Part shown: positions 13,591-26,322 of the stretch, one piece after another
How positions within the stretch are numbered: position 1 is the stretch's first letter
Layout of the letters: each line of letters begins with the position of its first letter
Assembly (NCBI GenBank): GCA_016165875.1
Contig: JABBOT010000004.1
Coordinates: forward strand, 19,870,007-19,934,006
Source: Acanthopleura granulata
Lineage: Eukaryota > Mollusca > Polyplacophora > Chitonida > Chitonidae
DNA: 64,000 nt
Direction: 5' to 3'
The notes under the pieces: model-generated
What the model was told of the DNA's origin: nothing
The model's database searches: none
Seen by the model: the letters and a program-made list of their open reading frames with translations, nothing else
Position numbers and translations under genes: made by a program

Positions 13591-16549
13591 ACAGAATAAC
13601 GCCGGACTGTCAATTTGTCCATCTGTATATACAACACACTTCTGTGACGTCACTCGACGAATTTAGATTTTGTCTTACAACAGCGGTGGCGTAAACCCGT
13701 CGCCCAGCAGCCTGCAGATGATTTCTGTGTTATTTATAAACACGGGGTTGATTACACCAGCCTCGATATCGATGATGCAGGGTGCTGTGATGGTGTACAC
13801 GATACTTGTGCCCACCTGACATGATACGACTGAAATGTGCACAAAAGGTCTGAGCCAAGCAAGGAAATGTGCTATCAGCGCTAATGAAAAATGCAGGAAA
13901 ATGTCATTGTCAAACGAATGACCTTTGCCGTGATCATGTGTTTTCGACAGAAATAAATTTAGTTCATGCCACGTTTATTTCCATGATATTCATATTCTAT
14001 TCGGTGTACTACTATGGATGATACTGCTTTCAAAGGAACGCTGATAAGAGTCAGTAACAAGAAGCTAAAGAAGCTCTCAAGATATATAGGAAGGATTTAG
14101 CAGTAACAACGGTTTGAGAGCTGTAAATATGGCCCTCACTGCAATCTTGATAAAACACAACAAAAACGGAAATACGTTTTTCAGTTAACACATACATGTA
14201 TTAATGTACAGTTAATTTTAGTTCCTCATCTTCATGGTCAAGAAAACGACATTCTAAACGAAAAAAAAAAAGCATCATAGACTGGAAGGGTTTCTAGTTT
14301 TAATTCCTTTACTGTTGATATTAATGAGGGCTGAAATTTTATACAGCGAATCAAATCTGTTTTATATTTCGCTAATTAATTTTTGTTAGTGACTGCATCT
14401 GTCACTTCTGTCACCAGTAATACTATGTGTCAGCGCGTGACGCTTTTTCCAAGATGTCTCAGTGATGAATGTTGGAAAATATGGGTCTCGCTTGTCATCA
14501 TGCTCGTGAGGTGTCAGTTTCTATAATGGCAGGCTCGTGCTGCGGAAACACTTTTTGCGTTCTCATTTTTTACATACACAAAAGATAGTTGAGGAGAATT
14601 TACCACAATATCATACATACAGATCAAGTACTCATTGCTTTTCAATTTCTTAACTGGTACTTCTTATATGAACAATATGAATCGATATCTATACTCATAT
14701 ATGTATGTCGCCAGGTCTGTTCCATCCATTCAATGAACACCGATCGACAAAAAAGTTGGATCTACGGGATCTATTTAAGGTTATTTTTCTTGTAAGAGGA
14801 ATAAAAACCGGAGGTCTGCACTTAATCTTCTTGCCATAAATATGTCCCTTTGTTATAAAAACATGTGTTCCCAAACCTAATATAATGTTATATATTAAGT
14901 TCAATAGAGTCAACATCGTACCACGTGCTTTACAGCCTATGATATACGTTAGCACAACTGATAATAGGCTCATCATATAAGAATTTTACAGGTAACAAGC
15001 CACTCTTTATTTGGGGGTGTCCTATAGTTTTTACCAGTTTACTGTAACGAGGAGTATTCCAGCAGAGTACATGATAGCTTTCCATACATGACAGTACTCA
15101 AATGGTATGATCTGCAAATAAGTATACAAGCCTATCTATGTGTACACATAGACATCATGAGAAAGGTCCCATCTGGTAAAGCGAGAATACAAAAAAATCG
15201 ACAAAAAAGATAACGACTCCCTTGGAATAGCACATCGATGAATACCTCTTATATATCCTGAATGAAAACCCCCTCGCTTGACTGGCCCACATCAGAGAAA
15301 GAGGGACAGCTGGTCACTGTCAAATTGATTATCATTCATGTATGTGTGTGACTGCATAACCTCATTTCTATGTGTTAAGTTGATTTGAGATCGGTGTATA
15401 TAATTAGTCGGTGCACATACCGCTTGAGAACAACGCCGACATATTCCATGTTAATCGATCATAAAAACAATAGAATACTTCCTTGTATTGATTAACTGTT
15501 TCACATGCATATAAACGGAACAAATGTTGTGATCTATAAGTTCTGTCAATTTGTTTTAGCCATCATCTATTTACAACCTAATTTATCTTTGTCGCGCATG
15601 TTTCGGGTTTGGGGTTTTTTTTCTCCTCACGTACACTTTGTGAAGGGAAACTTTGCATGAGACCTCATTAATAAGTAGATCGAGTTTTAGACATGCACAC
15701 ATTTTGTTTTTAAGTAAGGATTACTGGTTTTTCTATACACTTTCACGATTTTACCATCATGGATGTTACTTGCCTGCAAAAATAAATGTCTACACATCCT
15801 CTTCAGTGAGCTTCTATATCCGTCTAACCAGTTCTATGATTTAGACATCCTCTCTAAACACGGCCGTGTCCACATTGAAAGGTATATCAGGGTTACATAA
15901 ACTGTGTACCACACAATTTTTGTCATGTCTCCTAGTGCACAAAATTATTGCATTTTTGTCTCAATACCGGGTACCACTGTGTTCTGTATTTCAAAACTGT
16001 TGAAAACTGCTTCAGTTTCAGTCAGCAGAATGGCTACCCATCACTGTGTTCTGGGCGCTTTATTTTTTGGGAAATTCCTGCTAATTTTTGGAGAATTAAG
16101 CAGAAATGTAAATTTAATGACATTTATATGTAACGCAAAATAGAAACGCGTGGCTTTGGAATGGAATAAGCAGAATCAGAATGAAAATTACACATAGCTG
16201 TTCTGAATCAAATCACGTCTCTGTTTACGGCCCTAGAACTGAATCTAAAAAATGAGCCATCTGTTATCAGGATCAGTGCAAGCACCTCAGTGTAAAATTG
16301 GCAGATGTATGTGGCTCTTGGGTGTGCTGACTGACACGACCCTCCTTAGGAGATGGACAATCGGGATCAGGATCATCTATAGCCTCTCAATTTAGAATTG
16401 ACACTGCTGTGTAGTGCCAAAATGGGAAGGTCTCTCCTTCGATGTGAGAAATTTGGATTCAAGATCAGTCAAGTCGTAGAAAAAAACATTAGCATACAAA
16501 TCATTAACCACAATGGACTGTCACACACAATAATAGGAAAGTCAATTCC
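13591..16549. other. Intergenic, no gene seen
   Basis: No recognisable coding or RNA gene. The short frames present have no family likeness and no paired splice signals. Confidence 0.55.
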
Positions 16550-16672
16550 CGCCAGAAAGTTCAATACAAATCACCAAAGAACTAAGAAAGTATAAATGAA
16601 GATATTGGAACGGATTCATGTGGAGGAGTCAGCAGTTCTCAGTTATGGTGGAAAGACGCATTTGAAACCTTT
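16550..16672 (+). repeat. Interspersed repeat A, copy 1 (partial)
   Basis: Shares with the copies at 24541-24747 and 60121-60400 the ordered phrases 'CAC(C)AAAGAACTAA', 'GGATTCATG', 'GTCAGCAGTT(C/T)TCAG' and 'AAAGACGC'. The family is unclassified. Similarity may extend to about 16760, but more weakly. Confidence 0.55.
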
Positions 16673-17127
16673 GACCATAGAATAAGCTCTGGGGCAGAAA
16701 CCTAGCGTGTCAATTTCAACTTCAGACTTTAATGTTGTATCAGGATGTAATATAGGATGAAAGCAACCAGATATAAACTGATCCATAAAACATGTTCTCG
16801 GAGATAAGGGCAGAGAAGGCATAGATGAAAACGTCTTGTAATAGGTCGATATTTTCGCTGATCGTTGGTAAAACTCAAATACAACTGATATAGCTCGATC
16901 AACTCCTGAGTGAAGATACGTCTGAGGGGCTAATGACATTTGGAAATTTGAGTACTTAGGGATCTGAAGAGTTTCAACTTCATGTGAATGTTTTCAATTT
17001 CAGCACACGGAATCATTGCCTTAATATTATAACTCAATATCTAACCGAAGTACTTCTGTTTTAAGGACCTTTTCTGTTTTTATGCTTTTCTAGCTGTTAA
17101 TCACGAACGACTGAAGCCACCATTTTT

Positions 17128-17210
17128 ACAGATATTTTCAGAGAAAATATCTGTATTTTCTGTATATATCTGTATATATCTGTATTTTCAGAGAAAATAT
17201 CTGTAAATAT
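17128..17210. repeat. Duplicated palindrome with TCTGTATATA minirepeats
   Basis: A hairpin, ACAGATATTTT-cagag-AAAATATCTGT, spans 17128-17154. A near copy of the same palindrome lies at 17180-17206. Between them are three TCTGTATATA-like units. It is a local duplication of a stem-loop with no recognised function. Confidence 0.75.
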
Positions 17211-20200
17211 GAACCAAGTATCCCTAAATCATTCTGATTCATATTTAAATCTGTAAAATATGATGTGCAGGTGCGAATGAGTTCAGTTGTTACAGAGTAG
17301 GTCTATCCCATATTTGAGGCTTTCTCCTTTTCCTGTACATTTATGTTTATCGGCATATATAGATTCAGCTCTTTTTATCATATGTACTGCACATCAACTA
17401 AACCGTACGTGGTCTGTTACTGTCACTTACTGCTATCACCCGTCTAAGGTTTTGTTGTATTTTTATAGAATTTTATACATATAAATCAAGTTGAGATTTG
17501 ATCAGTTTATATACTGATTTCAAGCAGAGGGACGTAAGGATAATTTTAAGCTATATATACTCACTGAGGATATATTTGGCCTAAAAACGAGCACATCTTT
17601 AAGCCTATAGGTAAACACCGTGTTAATTAGGCCAAAGTCCGGAGTTTGACCTAGTTTAGTAGAGAGATTTCCAGTGATAATTACACAGGTCAGCTGGTCA
17701 AACTGTCGTCGGTTAAATAGGTTGCCCTTTACTTTCTCCTAACGCTCTACACACAAGAGTTTAAACCCACTAATCTGAGCTTGTCCTCAGTTCTTTTTCC
17801 CAGTTTAACATAGTGTGCTCTGATTGGCAAGACTCGTATTGTAAAACACAATCCATCTATGGCGAGATCGTCAGATTTTGGAAAATGTTTTTGGTAAAAA
17901 TAAACATTAACATCTAACATGTTAATTTCTGAATGTTTTATTTTGTGTTCGGCTACAACTAATGTTTTACAATGACAAGGTGTGAAGTATTCAACAAGTT
18001 GCAATGCATATAACGTTAGTGATACACAAAATCAGGCCAAAGTAAAGCAACCGAGTGATTTAGAACATGTCTGGTTGCAATGAAAATGAATAAGGTGGCC
18101 AAAATGTCAGTTATATATATTATGTTGAAACATGATATAAAATTTCTCTATTTGTCATGCAGTGATTGTTCAAGCGTAAAAATAGAACCACACACCATGC
18201 GTCACACAAATGACCTGTCCTACATATCACACAAAGCTTACCTTGGAGTATACCTTTTGGGTCAAACCTTCGTCTAAATCATGCCGCCTCTTTGAAATGT
18301 AATTTAATCGCTTGTTTTTAGACCCGATGGTGCGAGATAAAATTGCGAAATATCGTGTGCGCTATGTTAATACAAAAATATCCAATTCTGAACCTCTAGA
18401 ACCATACACTTTGCACCATATTAAAATTTTTAACTTTTGACTCATGTCAAAAATTGACTAAATTTGTGAAAACAGTTTCTTATGCTAGTATGCGTCGCCT
18501 ACTAGCTTGATCAACATACATGCAAGAAACAATAATGTTTAAGATGTTGGATTATCAGTTTGATAACAACAGAAAAAAAAATTGTTTCATTGTTCGAACT
18601 ACTATATTCATTAAGGATTCTTTCCTGTTAAACAGAGATGTGTTCTAGAAGACCCATTGGTTTTATTTTTCGATTTATAACTGCTTACTGCTGTACATAC
18701 ATACACTTTAAGCCATAATGTAAACTAAGTGCATCTGTAAGGAGATCTACGATATTAAAATATGTATTTGAAAAACCGCGTTTCAGTTTTTACGTCGGAA
18801 ATTCTGGTTTAACAGCTCATTACACTCGTGTACTCTCCAGAACTGATAAGCCACCGAGCGAGGACGCTTGGTTAAATATAGAAACAAAGGCGTTGTTAGG
18901 TTGGATGAAACACAGACATTTTACAAAAGACTGACATATAGAGACAGTTGATCAACGCATACACGCTTCAAATCATTTATGCCAATGCTTAACGGATTAA
19001 GTAGAGAGGGAAATCGTTTTACAGAAAAAAAAAGTTGCTTGCATTTTGAATAGGTTATCAGGACAGCGAAACTATATATATATATATACATACTCATAAT
19101 GTGAGTATAATTGTAACTAGAACACAGACGAGCATTTTGGGATGCCCATGTACATATTTACAGCCATTCAGTCTATTCACATAGACATATAAAACTTTAT
19201 TTAGGTATGCTGTTTTCGTATTTACAATCTATGGCTTTGTCCCATAAATGCATTTATCACCAACTACAATTTGAGTATATCTATACTGTATACGCATTTG
19301 CAACCACTAACATTTTGAGATCGCTGGTATACACATTTGCGATCACCCACACGTTGGGCACTGTTTTCAACCATGACAAAGGCGTGTTCAACTTATTTTT
19401 TTCTAATTCTTTACAAACAGACTATAAATGATCCAATTACAGGTAGAAACAAACAAAGCTTGCATAAATATACTACAGGACTGCTCATTTTTGTGGCAGA
19501 TTTCCCGGTATATGACAGCATGTACATTAATTATTGCCATTAGTATCATTTTTGACAAAGCTTACCAAATCGTCGCTAATAACTAACCTTGGCCTCACAT
19601 AGATGGCGATATGGGTAACTTTTGTTAAAAGCGTCACATTTTTTTTTGATAAACATCTGAGCATGCAGTGTTCAATAGAATGGAATGTGCTTGTAGTGAT
19701 ATTATCTGTCACTCCACCTGCATTAGTAACAACAAGCTTCCCACCAGACACCCTATTTCATCTGAGTTAAAACTATTGTGAACAAGCCGATGTATAGAAC
19801 ACGTGTTGAGTGTAGGCTGAACACTTCACTGATTCGAAGTGATAGGATAGAAACCCAAGTCTCAATTTTCCAGACCACAGCATTGGCATAAATGGGCCCA
19901 AACGTCGAACAAGTTTGTCAAAGGGAGACAATCCTCTTCCCAGCGTGGTGATTTATAGATACGTGTAAAAGATGACTAAAGCTTCAAAAAATTGATTCCA
20001 AACGTCAATTCAGATATTACCACTCGTAAACCACGAAGATTATTGCCAGTTGATAATAACAATATCCATTTCAAAAACAACCTAAACACCTGTTTCAGAA
20101 AGAGTACACAAGGAAAATTACAAATGTGGCATTAATAGAAATATGTAAGACAATTATGCAATCAACAGTTTTCATTGATACGGGGAAAACAGTGGATATT

Positions 20201-20625
20201 TTAGGTCTGGTTTCCAATTCAAATTTCAGACGTGTTACTAATTTACAGGTCTAATACAAATAAATATATCTGAGTCGCTCTTTTACTATTACTCTTTTTT
20301 ACAGCACCATGTGTAATAAACACCTTCCCCGACCCCGTGTTAAGCAGAACTGAAACAGACCGTCAGAGCTCTTGGTCGAATGATGTATATTTCTTGCGTT
20401 GCTATAATTTCACTGCAATACATATCATCTCAGACCGGGTAACGAGTTGACCACTTAAACGAATGACCGTTCCTGGGATTCAACACCCTGATCACGTACT
20501 ATTAAGCCTTTAGCATCCTGTTGTCACGTCACTTTAAATCTACACTGTCCAGAATTCCTGGGACTCTGCTACATAATTGTAATTATGTAGTTATATAATG
20601 TAATTATATAATTAAAGCGGGCGAT
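17211..20625. other. Intergenic, no gene established
   Basis: Mostly AT-rich non-coding DNA, with an AT microsatellite near 19074-19088. A minus-strand frame at about 19574-19745 could encode a cysteine-bearing segment (ending in IEHCMLRCLSKKN) vaguely like a PAN/apple motif, but the splice boundaries are poor, so it is not called as a gene. Confidence 0.5.
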
Positions 20626-20860
20626 GTAGGTGCCTTATGTTCATCGTATTGAATATGACTGCCACGTTGGATATATGAACAGTTGATGCTGATTTTATTC
20701 ATCCTGCTAGAACATTCCTGATATCTTTCCGCCATCAATGAAAACTGTTAACAGCTTCTTTTTATATGCATATGTGTCCTCATTTTATCTTACTTCATGT
20801 ACTTTATTAGTTCTTTGTTAGTTTGTGTTAAAAACGCTGTTTTGGAAACTGGTCTTGAGA
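20626..20860 (-). repeat. Interspersed repeat A, copy 2
   Basis: The reverse complement aligns from end to end with the copy at 60121-60400. Shared phrases in order are 'AGACCAGTTTCCAAAA', 'CAAAGAACTAATAAA', 'AACAGTTTTCA(T/G)TGATG', 'GGATGAATAAA', 'AACTGTTCATATATCCAACG'. Its A/T-rich right flank contains a small palindrome (ATAATTGTAATTATGTAGTT area, 20572-20612). Confidence 0.6.
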
Positions 20861-21312
20861 TTATTGATCCTGAAGGCCCGATTTGGCTGACGGCTGGTAT
20901 GCGAATGTCGGTTTTGACGCCTATATGAAAATTATTTGGGTTCGACTTAAAGCCATTAGAATTACGTATTCTAAATATGATTGGAACTTTGCTTGGGATA
21001 TATATAAATTGCACCTAACAACATTAGAAACAGATTACTCCATACGCCCCTTTTTGTACGTTATATACCTTTAAAAAAAAGGATACGCGCAAATCATGGA
21101 AAGGCAAACAAGAAGGTTTACTCAAAACAAGGGAGATAATGAAGGCATGCCAAAACTGAAACACAATCAGTGTATGAATGAAGAAGACAAAACAAACAAT
21201 TAAGATATTAAAAGAAAGGATGGAAAGCGTATTTAAATTGGATGTACGGACAGGAATTACGCTCCCGAAGCCGAGCTCTTTTGCATTATTTTCATGTGAT
21301 TGTTTATCACAG

Positions 21313-21372
21313 CTGATGGCAACACAGCATTTAGACTAATTCTAGACCAGCGGCGTCTAATAAGTTGCAACC
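21313..21372 (+). repeat. Interspersed repeat B, short fragment
   Basis: Carries the family phrase GGCAACACAGCATTT...TAATTCTAGACCAGCGGCG and TCTAATAA, matching 58032-58090, where the sequence reads GGCGACACAGCGCTTTGAG. Only the 5' part is recognisable. Confidence 0.5.
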
Positions 21373-22029
21373 GACAATACTCTTCCTCTAGGTTATAGAT
21401 GGACGAATTGATTTTCTTTTGCTATTTATGTAGTCAGTTTGTCAATTTTAACCACCAAAATATATTTTCCAAATTTTCGCGCGGTGCTAAGCCATATAAC
21501 CACATGATGCTTGCACTTTTCTGTACAACGTGTCACAAAATTTACATAGCACATTTGAACTGCTGTAACTGTGAAGTGCCAGCATATTGTTACCTTGGTA
21601 TCCTCCAGGATGTGTTTGTAAGCCCGGCCAAAACGCTTTCTGTTGCATCTAAAGTGAACAAAATTCTGATTCATTGTAACGAGAATTAAAATTACAAATT
21701 AGCTGTGATGGAATTTCTTTGGCTTTACGTTGTATACCGAAGGTGGGCAGTAATACTACCACGTGGGAGCCAGCGGTGAGACAGACAGCTGTGTAGATAT
21801 TCACATCTTAAAGACTAGATTATCCTTGGTACTTATTGTTGTTGTTAGACGCAATCCAAGCCAATATGTCAACGCTTTCTTAAGAAGAAACTGAATACAC
21901 CGATGCAAACAGTGAAGCCAGATTCATTTAAAATCAAACCAGAACACAGGTATAAAAGGAGTGTACTGAAGTGACTCCCTTAAACCGAGATGTTGGTGGT
22001 GAACTAAATGTCTGGCCCTTTTGAATTAC

Positions 22030-22345
22030 TTTTATAGCATTTGGACCATTTCTAGACTGTAGACCTCTAATAAACGGCGATTAACATCACATTTTAATTG
22101 CTCAAGCCTGTTAAGGCATTGGTGCTAAAGGGGAGGTCTCAGTTGATACTATTGGAACATGTACATAAATAGTTAAAATAAAACTCTAACTCATGTAAAT
22201 TGATAACAATCTAAGCCTCGAGTTCGATATTCGTATACTACTTGTTGAAAATAATGGGGCGTTCAAAGTCACATAGATCAGATTCCACCGGTTAGATGTG
22301 ACCACTTGTCACACTGTTGTCGCTGCTTTTGGTTTTATTCGCTAT
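22030..22345 (+). repeat. Interspersed repeat B, copy 1
   Basis: Contains TCTAGACTGTAGACCTCTAA, TTTTAATTGCTCAAGCC, AATAAAACTCTAACTCATGT and CTTGTCACACTGTTGTC in the same order as the copy at 58050-58360. It is diverged. The family is unclassified. Confidence 0.55.
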
Positions 22346-22459
22346 TCTGTATAGTTTTTCTACATTATATGCTTGATTAAACCATAATTCTGCTGGTGAA
22401 CAAGGCATAATTTTCATGGTATTAAAGGGAACGTGTTTATGGTGATAGCACGTGGATTT

Positions 22460-22890
22460 TTGAGTAATTATAAAACAGTGACGTCTAATAAATTACTAGC
22501 TTATATAACTCTACCTGTGGCATCCGACATTCGTAACAGCCGGCTACCGAAAACAACAGTTTCCTCTATACCTGGCTTGTGCCAAATTAAACACATCTAT
22601 GACAAGTAAGAAACAGATCGCATGGAGCGCTCTGTCATTATGTGCCAGTTTGAGTGTTAGACACACTGCAGAAGTCACATCACTGATCTTTTTCCACCTC
22701 ATTCTACTCAAACCATTGCGCCAGGGAACTAGTGTTGAAGCATTGACATGAACAGTTAATATAAAACCCTAAGTAGGGTAGATGAAAGAGGCTGTATTTT
22801 GCTGGTTATATATGTGAACATTTACCAACTATATCACTCTCAGATTGTCGTCACTTCTCTGGTTTTTACTCTTCGTGTTGTAGTATTTCA
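22460..22890 (+). repeat. Interspersed repeat B, copy 2
   Basis: Starts near AAACAGTGACGTCTAATAAA and continues, after an insertion of unrelated sequence, with CCACCTCATTCTACTCAAACC, ATATAAAACCCTAAGTAGGG and a segment ending in GTCGTCACTTCTCTGGTTTT. This parallels the right-hand copies at 57.8-58.4 kb. Together with copy 1 it forms a loose tandem pair. Confidence 0.5.
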
Positions 22891-23203
22891 TATTATTCAT
22901 AACAAAATGGAAAAAGAGACAAGCAGAGCGTGTAGCATCGCCAAGGCATTGCTGTCAAAACATCAATGGTTGTCCCGTAAGTTCCGAGGACTTAAGTTAT
23001 TCGTGGAACACAAGCTACTCAGTTTCCACTCTGCGGCCAGCACTGAAGAGGGACAAGTTTCTCATTGTTTCTCCCTTATAGTCAGCGAGAGGCCTTTAAA
23101 ATATAACCCTGACCTGATTGCCCACCTCGATTTCTTTTTGAAATAAAACTTCGTTTTAACTGCAGAGTCCATGTGTTCAAAAATATTAAGCAACGGTATA
23201 AGC

Positions 23204-23334
23204 AGGGGCCCGTTTTATGAAGAGGGTGTAACATCACGTTATACGTAAATTCATGGCGACATATCTCTACGGTATGTGTCGTCATGACAATCGAGTTCGA
23301 CGTAACTTACTCCCTGTTTGTAAAACGGGTCCCA
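23204..23334. mobile_element. MITE-like element with inverted GGGCCCGTTTTA ends
   Basis: The left end, CAGGGGCCCGTTTTATGAAG, is the inverted match of the right end, whose complement reads TGGGACCCGTTTTACAAACA. Further in, GTAACATCACGTTA pairs imperfectly with the complement of TAACTTACTCCC. The element is about 130 bp and non-coding. Very short palindromic elements with GGGACCCGTTTnACAAA termini are, to my recollection, widespread in marine invertebrates. The target duplication is unclear. Confidence 0.6.
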
Positions 23335-24540
23335 GGAAGACAACCTGAACAGTATAAGACGTTTTCCTGTCATGCTAAACGCGACAGCTCAGGAAAGCAT
23401 GCATAACGTTTGACCTGGCTATGACCACTCCCGGAAAGTGTACACACAATGTATATACAAATCAACGTTGGCGTTTACTCATGCAAGTATAAAAATGCTG
23501 AATGAACATCAGGGATGAATGTGTTGTCTGCACGTGCATAATAAAAGAGAAAGACAGGAAAGGTGTTTAAAAGAGACAGACTGAGGTGGAGTCATGAAGT
23601 TTGTCTATTCAAGTTCACGGAATGTAACATGCCCATATATCCGACCTCTGGTAGCAAGAAAACGGACAGAAACAGCTAAAGATCAAGAAGTACAGAGGCA
23701 AGACCAGGCAAACATACTTTACTTCAGATTTTAAAGAACAGATGCAATGCTCCATCTGCATAGTGCAAACATAACACATCCAGCATCATATTAGGCTTTA
23801 TGCATTTGGTTTAGAAAAATAGACTTATAAGTTCAGAATATATCAGATTATTAGTTATTTGGAAAACAATTGTAACTTACTCAACACAGGTCCGTTGACT
23901 ATGAGGAGACATTTAAGCGAGTCTTTCCGGGAATATAAATAGGCTACCGTAATATAACCACTTAAATAATACCGACGAAAGCCCCCACATAGACCCCGCG
24001 ATTTATTTTAATCCGACTTCACATGTTAAAATGAAATTGACACAAAATGGCTATATGTAAGTTTGGTATATTCCAAAATGCAAAAATCTTTTGGATTCAC
24101 TCAGTCTTTTTTTCAGTACTTAAGTATATCTAGAACAGAGAAGATCTTGTCCTACAGTGAGATCTTGCTTCTCCTTCGTGTGTTTAACTTGTTCCTTTCC
24201 AGTTGTGTGCATAGCATTTTGTGTCATTAATAGTCTTGTTCTAGATTTTATCGATACTCTTTTCAACAATAATTTATTTTTTTCATGTCAAACTGTCTAT
24301 ACATTTTATGCTCTTTTTTTGGACAGAAGACGTATAACCATTCCCTGTAACGCCCTTTCGTGCGTTAAAGAGATTCCATGTATGCTTCTCATTTAGACTT
24401 ATGTTGGTTAACATGTCAGTTACCACAGGCAGCGGAGCTCGTTGGAATTGCATAGGTACTGCAGAAAAAAACCTGGATTTATAGGCGTTGGTACAGGTCT
24501 GTCAATCATCAAGCAAAATTTATGCAGTTACGCACAACAC
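23335..24540. other. Intergenic, no gene seen
   Basis: No coding region, RNA gene or recognisable repeat could be supported. Confidence 0.55.
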
Positions 24541-24747
24541 CAATTTCCATAACAACGTTCAATATAGATCACCAAAGAGCAAATTAGAAACTTTTAAAAG
24601 TAAGAAATTGTAAATGGATTCGTGCAAAGAGAAGCAGTGGAGTGTTTTAACGAAAAGACGCAAAGGATTTTTCTTCAGGCAAATGAATCTTCTGTCTCAT
24701 TAGCATATATGGCAATCTCACCTGAACTTCGATTGCAACTGTTCACA
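24541..24747 (+). repeat. Interspersed repeat A, copy 3
   Basis: Shares 'GATCACCAAAGAGC', 'GGATTCGTGCAAAGAGAAGC', 'GAAAAGACGC' and 'GCAACTGTTCA' in order with the 60121-60400 copy. Here the AGCAGTTTTCAG segment is altered. Confidence 0.6.
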
Positions 24748-24942
24748 GTGGCCATCATCCTCCACACGATGAATACGGACCGTACAGCTGAAATTAGGCC
24801 TACTAACACACAGATACGAAGCAGAGCGTAATAGACTATGGACATGCGGTCCATACCTCGCATTAGAGCATTTGTTAGATGCTGTTTGTTGTGTGATTTC
24901 AATTAACGTCAAATGTTATTACTTTGAAAAACTAGTGTGTCA

Positions 24943-25173
24943 GGAGGGGCCTCGGTGACTCAATCGGTTGGCCCGCTAACGCAGCGCAATGACCGAAGCC
25001 TCCCACCAGTGCGATCGCTGTGAGTTCAAGCACAGGTCTGCCAGCAACCTGCGGATGGCCGTGGGTTTCCACCGGGCTCTGACCGGTTTTCTCCCACAGT
25101 TATGCTGGCCGCCGTCGTAGAAGTGAAATATTCTTGAGTACGGCGTAGAACACCGATCAAATAAATAAATAAA
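24943..25173 (+). mobile_element. SINE copy 4, full length with perfect 10-bp target-site duplication
   Basis: A complete 231-bp tRNA-derived SINE. The head starts GGAGGGGCCTCGGTGACTCA with an A-box-like region, and a B-box-like GTGAGTTCAAGC lies near 25020. Then come a CCTGCGGATGGCCGTGGG body, the conserved GTGAAATATTCTTGAGTACG block and an AAATAAATAAAT tail. Exact copies of TAGTGTGTCA lie on both sides (24933-24942 and 25174-25183). The perfect duplication and intact head suggest a fairly recent insertion. The AAAT tail suggests LINE-driven mobilisation; the partner LINE is not identified. Confidence 0.9.
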
Positions 25174-25269
25174 TAGTGTGTCAAGAATAAATTTTTAAAT
25201 GTTACTTTGAATACACCTCTCTTGTTAGTAAATGTGCACTCAATTTCCAGAATCTCTTGAAAATATAAC

Positions 25270-25375
25270 CCGGAGACGGGTGCCCTATGTTTGTCGTGTT
25301 GAATAAGAATGCCATGCTTGATATACATATATGAACAGTTGCAATCAAAGCGCAGCTGAGATATATGTTTGATTA
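25270..25375 (-). repeat. Interspersed repeat A, copy 4 (terminal fragment)
   Basis: Matches the terminal part of copy 2: here GGGTGCCCTATGTTTGTCGT, there AGGTGCCTTATGTTCATCGT. Both continue with GTTGAATA or ATTGAATA and ATGAACAGTTG. The rest of the element is missing or unrecognisable. Confidence 0.55.
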
Positions 25376-26322
25376 ACCACAACATATAAACTAGCATGGT
25401 ACGCCGTTTGGATGCTAATTTTTCCCATTCGCCTACAACATTTCAAACATCCTCTCTGAGCCCATGGATTGAACCGTTCACGAATATTTTTAATTGCCTT
25501 CATCTATTTTACCAGGGAAGCCCTAGCGTCTTTTGGCAGATCTGTCACTGTTAGCAAAGTGCCAGCCACTGTGAACAGATTGCGAGGGGAGAGGTCGGGT
25601 CGATTTCCCGTCTAGCTATAGAGTGTTCTTTATCTGTCAGATAATATCCTTTAATCCATCGTCTTCTTTAGGCCTACTTTGCTTGGGCGGACATTCTCTC
25701 AAAATAATATCCGAAGTTTTGAAAAATGAAGCATGCCGTTTTATCCCTAAAAATACACACCTTTACATATGGAAATCATAGCACAATAACAACTTACAAG
25801 GCCCTGCATGTATCTATAAAACAAGAAAATTGAGAGAATGAACGTGCATCAAGTGGACCTAGTGCAGTCAGTAACGTATAAACAAGCGTAGGGAGTAGTG
25901 CCTTACATGGTATGGGCCATATGCATGGTATGCTCTGTTAGAAGTAACGTTATGGCCTTTGACCACATAGATGACACTTCAACATGTAATATTTGTGTAC
26001 AAATTAGATCAGGTTTTTGAGGAATCAAGTCGAACCTTTATTCTAAATAAACACCATTTTTTATTATTTATTTATTTTAGTTGAATAAATGTATCTCAGG
26101 TTCAAAGACGTAGATTTCGATGGAGACCATGGTTTGGGCGATTTTGATTTACCTGTTGATGGAGAATGATACAACGAATGGAGAAATGCGTCCATTTGAT
26201 TTTATCGCCATCCAAAGTACAATTGATTTAGGGGTATCGGGTAGATTTGCGAAACCATCAGAGACAAGATCAAAGACTAAATTCCGATGAAAACTCGATG
26301 TTCTAAGAAGTAGATAGTTGCA
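25376..26322. other. Intergenic, no gene seen
   Basis: No supported gene. The segment leads into the fold-back element at 26.3 kb. Confidence 0.5.

Noticed and set aside
19574..19745. Minus-strand segment with IEHCMLRCLSKKN, loosely like a PAN/apple motif
   Set aside because: Only two cysteines match, and both splice boundaries are poor; homology cannot be shown by eye.
22799..23146. 115-codon plus-strand open frame
   Set aside because: Begins in repeat B sequence, and no domain or splice support was found.
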